Source: Epiperipatus broadwayi | Lineage: Eukaryota; Onychophora; Udeonychophora; Euonychophora; Peripatidae | Reading direction: 5' to 3' | Assembly (NCBI GenBank): GCA_028023455.1 | Contig: JAQFVV010006203.1 | Location: 8,028,821-8,092,820 of the forward strand | Length of the DNA stretch: 64,000 nt | Part shown: piece by piece, positions 61,333 through 64,000 of the stretch | Position numbering within the stretch: the first letter of the stretch is position 1 | How the letters are laid out: each line of letters starts with the position of its first letter | Translations under genes and position numbers: made by a program | Notes under the pieces: model-generated | The model's database searches: none | The model's input: only the letters and a program-made list of their open reading frames with translations | Told to the model about the DNA's origin: nothing

Positions 61333-64000
61333 CTGATTTTGTTTCAAACTCCTAAGAATATGAATTTGTATTATTATAAGCCAGCATTCAACCTAAAAAT
61401 ACAATAGGTTTCCTCTTCCATTATTCATGTATTTGAAATACAATTACTCTCACCAGATGGACCAAAGGGTTAAATATCTTATTTATTTTCTAGATCTGCC
61501 AAATCAAGTGCTATTTAACAATTATAAATGTATATTATTTTAATTGAAATTAGTTTACATACAAACTGCTGTATTTATCTGTTTATAAACGTCTCACATT
61601 ATAATTAGATTATTTTTGCGTTAGAGGTGTTTGTTTATTTGTATGGGTCAGGAATGATTAGAAATGATCCTGTCACTGTGTTATATGTGTTTGTTGTTAT
61701 AAATGATACTAAAAACCAATAAATATAATAATAATTAGTAAATTAGTTGATTTACTATTTAAATTCAAACTATAGGTTTTCTGAACAACATATATAAGAT
61801 TCAGGATAATGGTTGTCCAATAAAGAGTTTAACTCTCAGGCTCATCTTGGCAGAATGCTCACAATTAAACTATATGCGTAATGAAAGACATAAGTCTCAT
61901 ATTGCTTGCTGGATGTTCACTTGTAGTATTATAACTTCATATTTTTATGAGTGCACTATAATTCAGAATATTTTTGATGAAGATATATTAGATAAAATAG
62001 AATAATCTTAATATATATCAATTTCAATTACATGATTGTAGTAAATAGAAGATTAAATGCAGATGATCCTACAAATTCTGTAATTTGTTGATAAAAAATA
62101 TAGTTTGATTAACCATTGAAATTTCAAAGAACCAAGGATGTATATGAAGGTAATGTATTTGAATATAAAAAATAAAGCAACTTTATATATTTAAAATTAA
62201 ACTATCATAAATAACTTACATTACAATAGTTTATATATATATATATTGTAACGTTTTAGTAGATTCTGGTAAGCCTTCTTTTACTCACTGTAAATTTAGT
62301 TAAAGTTAATCAAGCTATGATTACAGAAGATATAAATATTTTGTTCATATTTCTATAAAACATAGCTATATTTCCTCATTAACTGGCCTACCAATTATTT
62401 CGACTTACGCTAACATTGGAATCAGTTTTTATTTAATTTTATAAGGGTGCCAGGATTAATGTAAGAATCAGCTGAAATCCGTCTCACATCGCACATGATA
62501 AATTAAAAAGAAAATCAGTTAAATGGACGAGCATAACTTTATTTATTTTTTTAGAATATTATTCCTGGAGCTTAATAACTATTGACCAAGGTAAATCATC
62601 CATTTAAGCATAAACCCATTTAAGTTTTAATAAACTAAAATAAATAACTAAAATTAATAACGTACAGATAAAAATGATATTAAAGGTAAATACTTTATTA
62701 TACAATTAAAATACTTAAAGATAAATTATTATTACTAATTAGAAAGGATATGCATGCTAATCCAGGTAATCACTTTACATTTCTTTCTGTTCTTTCTTTA
62801 TAAAAAACAATCCATGGATCAAAATGTCTCATAAATCAGGGAATGTCTCTATAGGGGTTATATTATAAGCTTATAAATAGTTCATTAGTCACAATCAGGT
62901 TATAAATAGAGTAACTTACCAGTAAGTTTGTGTAAATTCATGGGATCCTGATGTCATTAAAATTTAATTGATCTTTGCTGCCAGCATCTGACTCATTCCA
63001 TAGCTGGTGCAAGAAGCTTGATTGCGATAGTCTCTTCATTGCAAAAGACTGTGCTCACAGGGCTTCATTTCAATTCTTGCATGACGGCTTCATTCAGCAA
63101 GTGAGTAGTGTCCCTATGCAGATGCATTTCACTGCACAGGTCACCCACAGGTCACCCTTGGTGAAAAACTCCAACTCTAAAAACACATAACCAGAAGATA
63201 AATGAAAAGACCTAGATTGAAGTTGTCCTCTTCTTTTTATACCTCAATCCAGTTTTTGACACTTCTGTGCATGTTATTATTATTATGACACTTAGATTTA
63301 TAATCTTGTACATTCTTTATTAGCTTTAGGTAACAAAGTCTTTTTTTGACATAATTCCACCATCTTTAATTAGCTTCAAAAATTGTTTTATTGATTGTAA
63401 TCTTTTACTTTGAAATTCCTTTCCAATTTTAATTACAGATAAATAATTTGAAACAAAAAGAATCAACTCTCATTGTACGTTTAAAAAAAAAAATTACACA
63501 AACTAGAAAAAAAATTTAAAATGCTTTAATTTAAAAGATTTTAAAATTTACTTTTTTTTAACCTCTTAAATATTCTCCAAATGTCAATATATTTGTACCA
63601 TCTATTTGTAGACGGTACAATATATATATATATGAAAAACAAAAACAAGTTATAATCAAGTAACTTGCTATCACTTGTATTTATGATCAATAGATGGCAT
63701 TTTACCAAAACCACTGAACAAGTTTATTTGTTTACATAAATGTCAAAAGAGTCAGAATTCACTATCCCTTTCATTTGTGCCATCTTCAGATCAGCTGATT
63801 TCAAGCTAATTTGCCATCATTGAAGGATAGGGCTAGAAACTAGATCTAAACACTGACTCCAAGTGTTTATGCAACAAGTTCCTATCAGTTTGCAAGCATA
63901 AATTTTTCAGACACGTAATGTCTTCAAACCCAGCCCAACAAGCCAGATAGCTACATGAGTCTGATATCAGTTCTGTTTCACCATTAGTCAAAGCCTCTGC
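61333..64000. other. AT-rich stretch without recognised gene
   Basis: 62960-63190 and 63770-63990 are less AT-rich and could be exon- or transposon-derived, but I could not identify a protein in either. The rest shows nothing. Confidence 0.4.

Noticed and set aside
62975-63190. Plus-strand frame of 71 codons in less AT-rich DNA
   Set aside because: No recognised domain or splice context. It could be antisense to something on the other strand that I also cannot identify.

Overview
The window looks like intergenic and intronic DNA from an AT-rich, repeat-dense invertebrate genome. There are no bacterial operons, ribosome binding sites or long uninterrupted ORFs. What is visible is short exons with GT/AG borders, long introns, (TA)n, (GA)n and (TTA)n microsatellites, and remains of several animal transposon classes. 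Two single-domain chitin-binding (CBM14, peritrophin-A type) exons suggest an arthropod or a mollusc; I cannot decide which.

Host genes. Two related secreted chitin-binding genes lie on the minus strand. Gene A shows only its last exon (48977-49191, with a poly(A) signal at 48951-48956); the rest lies upstream, not found or outside the window. Gene B has a signal-peptide exon (32376-32430) and a CBM14 exon (20121-20302) joined in phase 1 across an intron of about 12 kb.

Layout. 1-490 is a dispersed repeat. 615-2180 is an old RTE LINE fragment split by a ribozyme-bearing SINE-like element. 3768-4154, 7025-7198 and 7990-8490 are inverted repeats with hammerhead-like ends typical of Penelope-like elements (PLEs). 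9409-12454 is a 3.05-kb LTR element with 380-bp LTRs. 12500-16700 is a decayed minus-strand Ty3/gypsy pol, interrupted by tandem array A (15-bp target duplication). 18600-21070 holds two PLE GIY-YIG endonuclease remnants, each followed by a decayed hammerhead motif, around a cluster of better hammerheads (19735-19893). 24842-25895 is tandem array D. 41560-42720 is a second decayed LINE. 48230-48594 is a hAT-like MITE. 49817-50803 is array B and 54022-56133 is array C (13-bp target duplication). 57519-60535 is an almost full-length RTE LINE with a 5' inversion, sitting between two (TA)n tracts.

Main signal. The window is unusually rich in hammerhead ribozyme (HHR) motifs of at least two lineages. 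One belongs to PLE ends (GAAAC-type cores, very short helix III). The other belongs to a dispersed SINE-like family of about 250 bp that carries a small type I HHR followed by a tRNA-like box B. Two copies (19828-19893, 34343-34401) have every core base and all three helices and could self-cleave. Four separate 300-420-bp tandem arrays share one plan: direct units plus a terminal inverted partial copy, two of them with long target duplications. That resembles metazoan retrozymes and PLE products, but I could not find a convincing HHR in the array units. PLEs, HHR-SINEs and tandem arrays may form one transposition ecosystem; this is inference.
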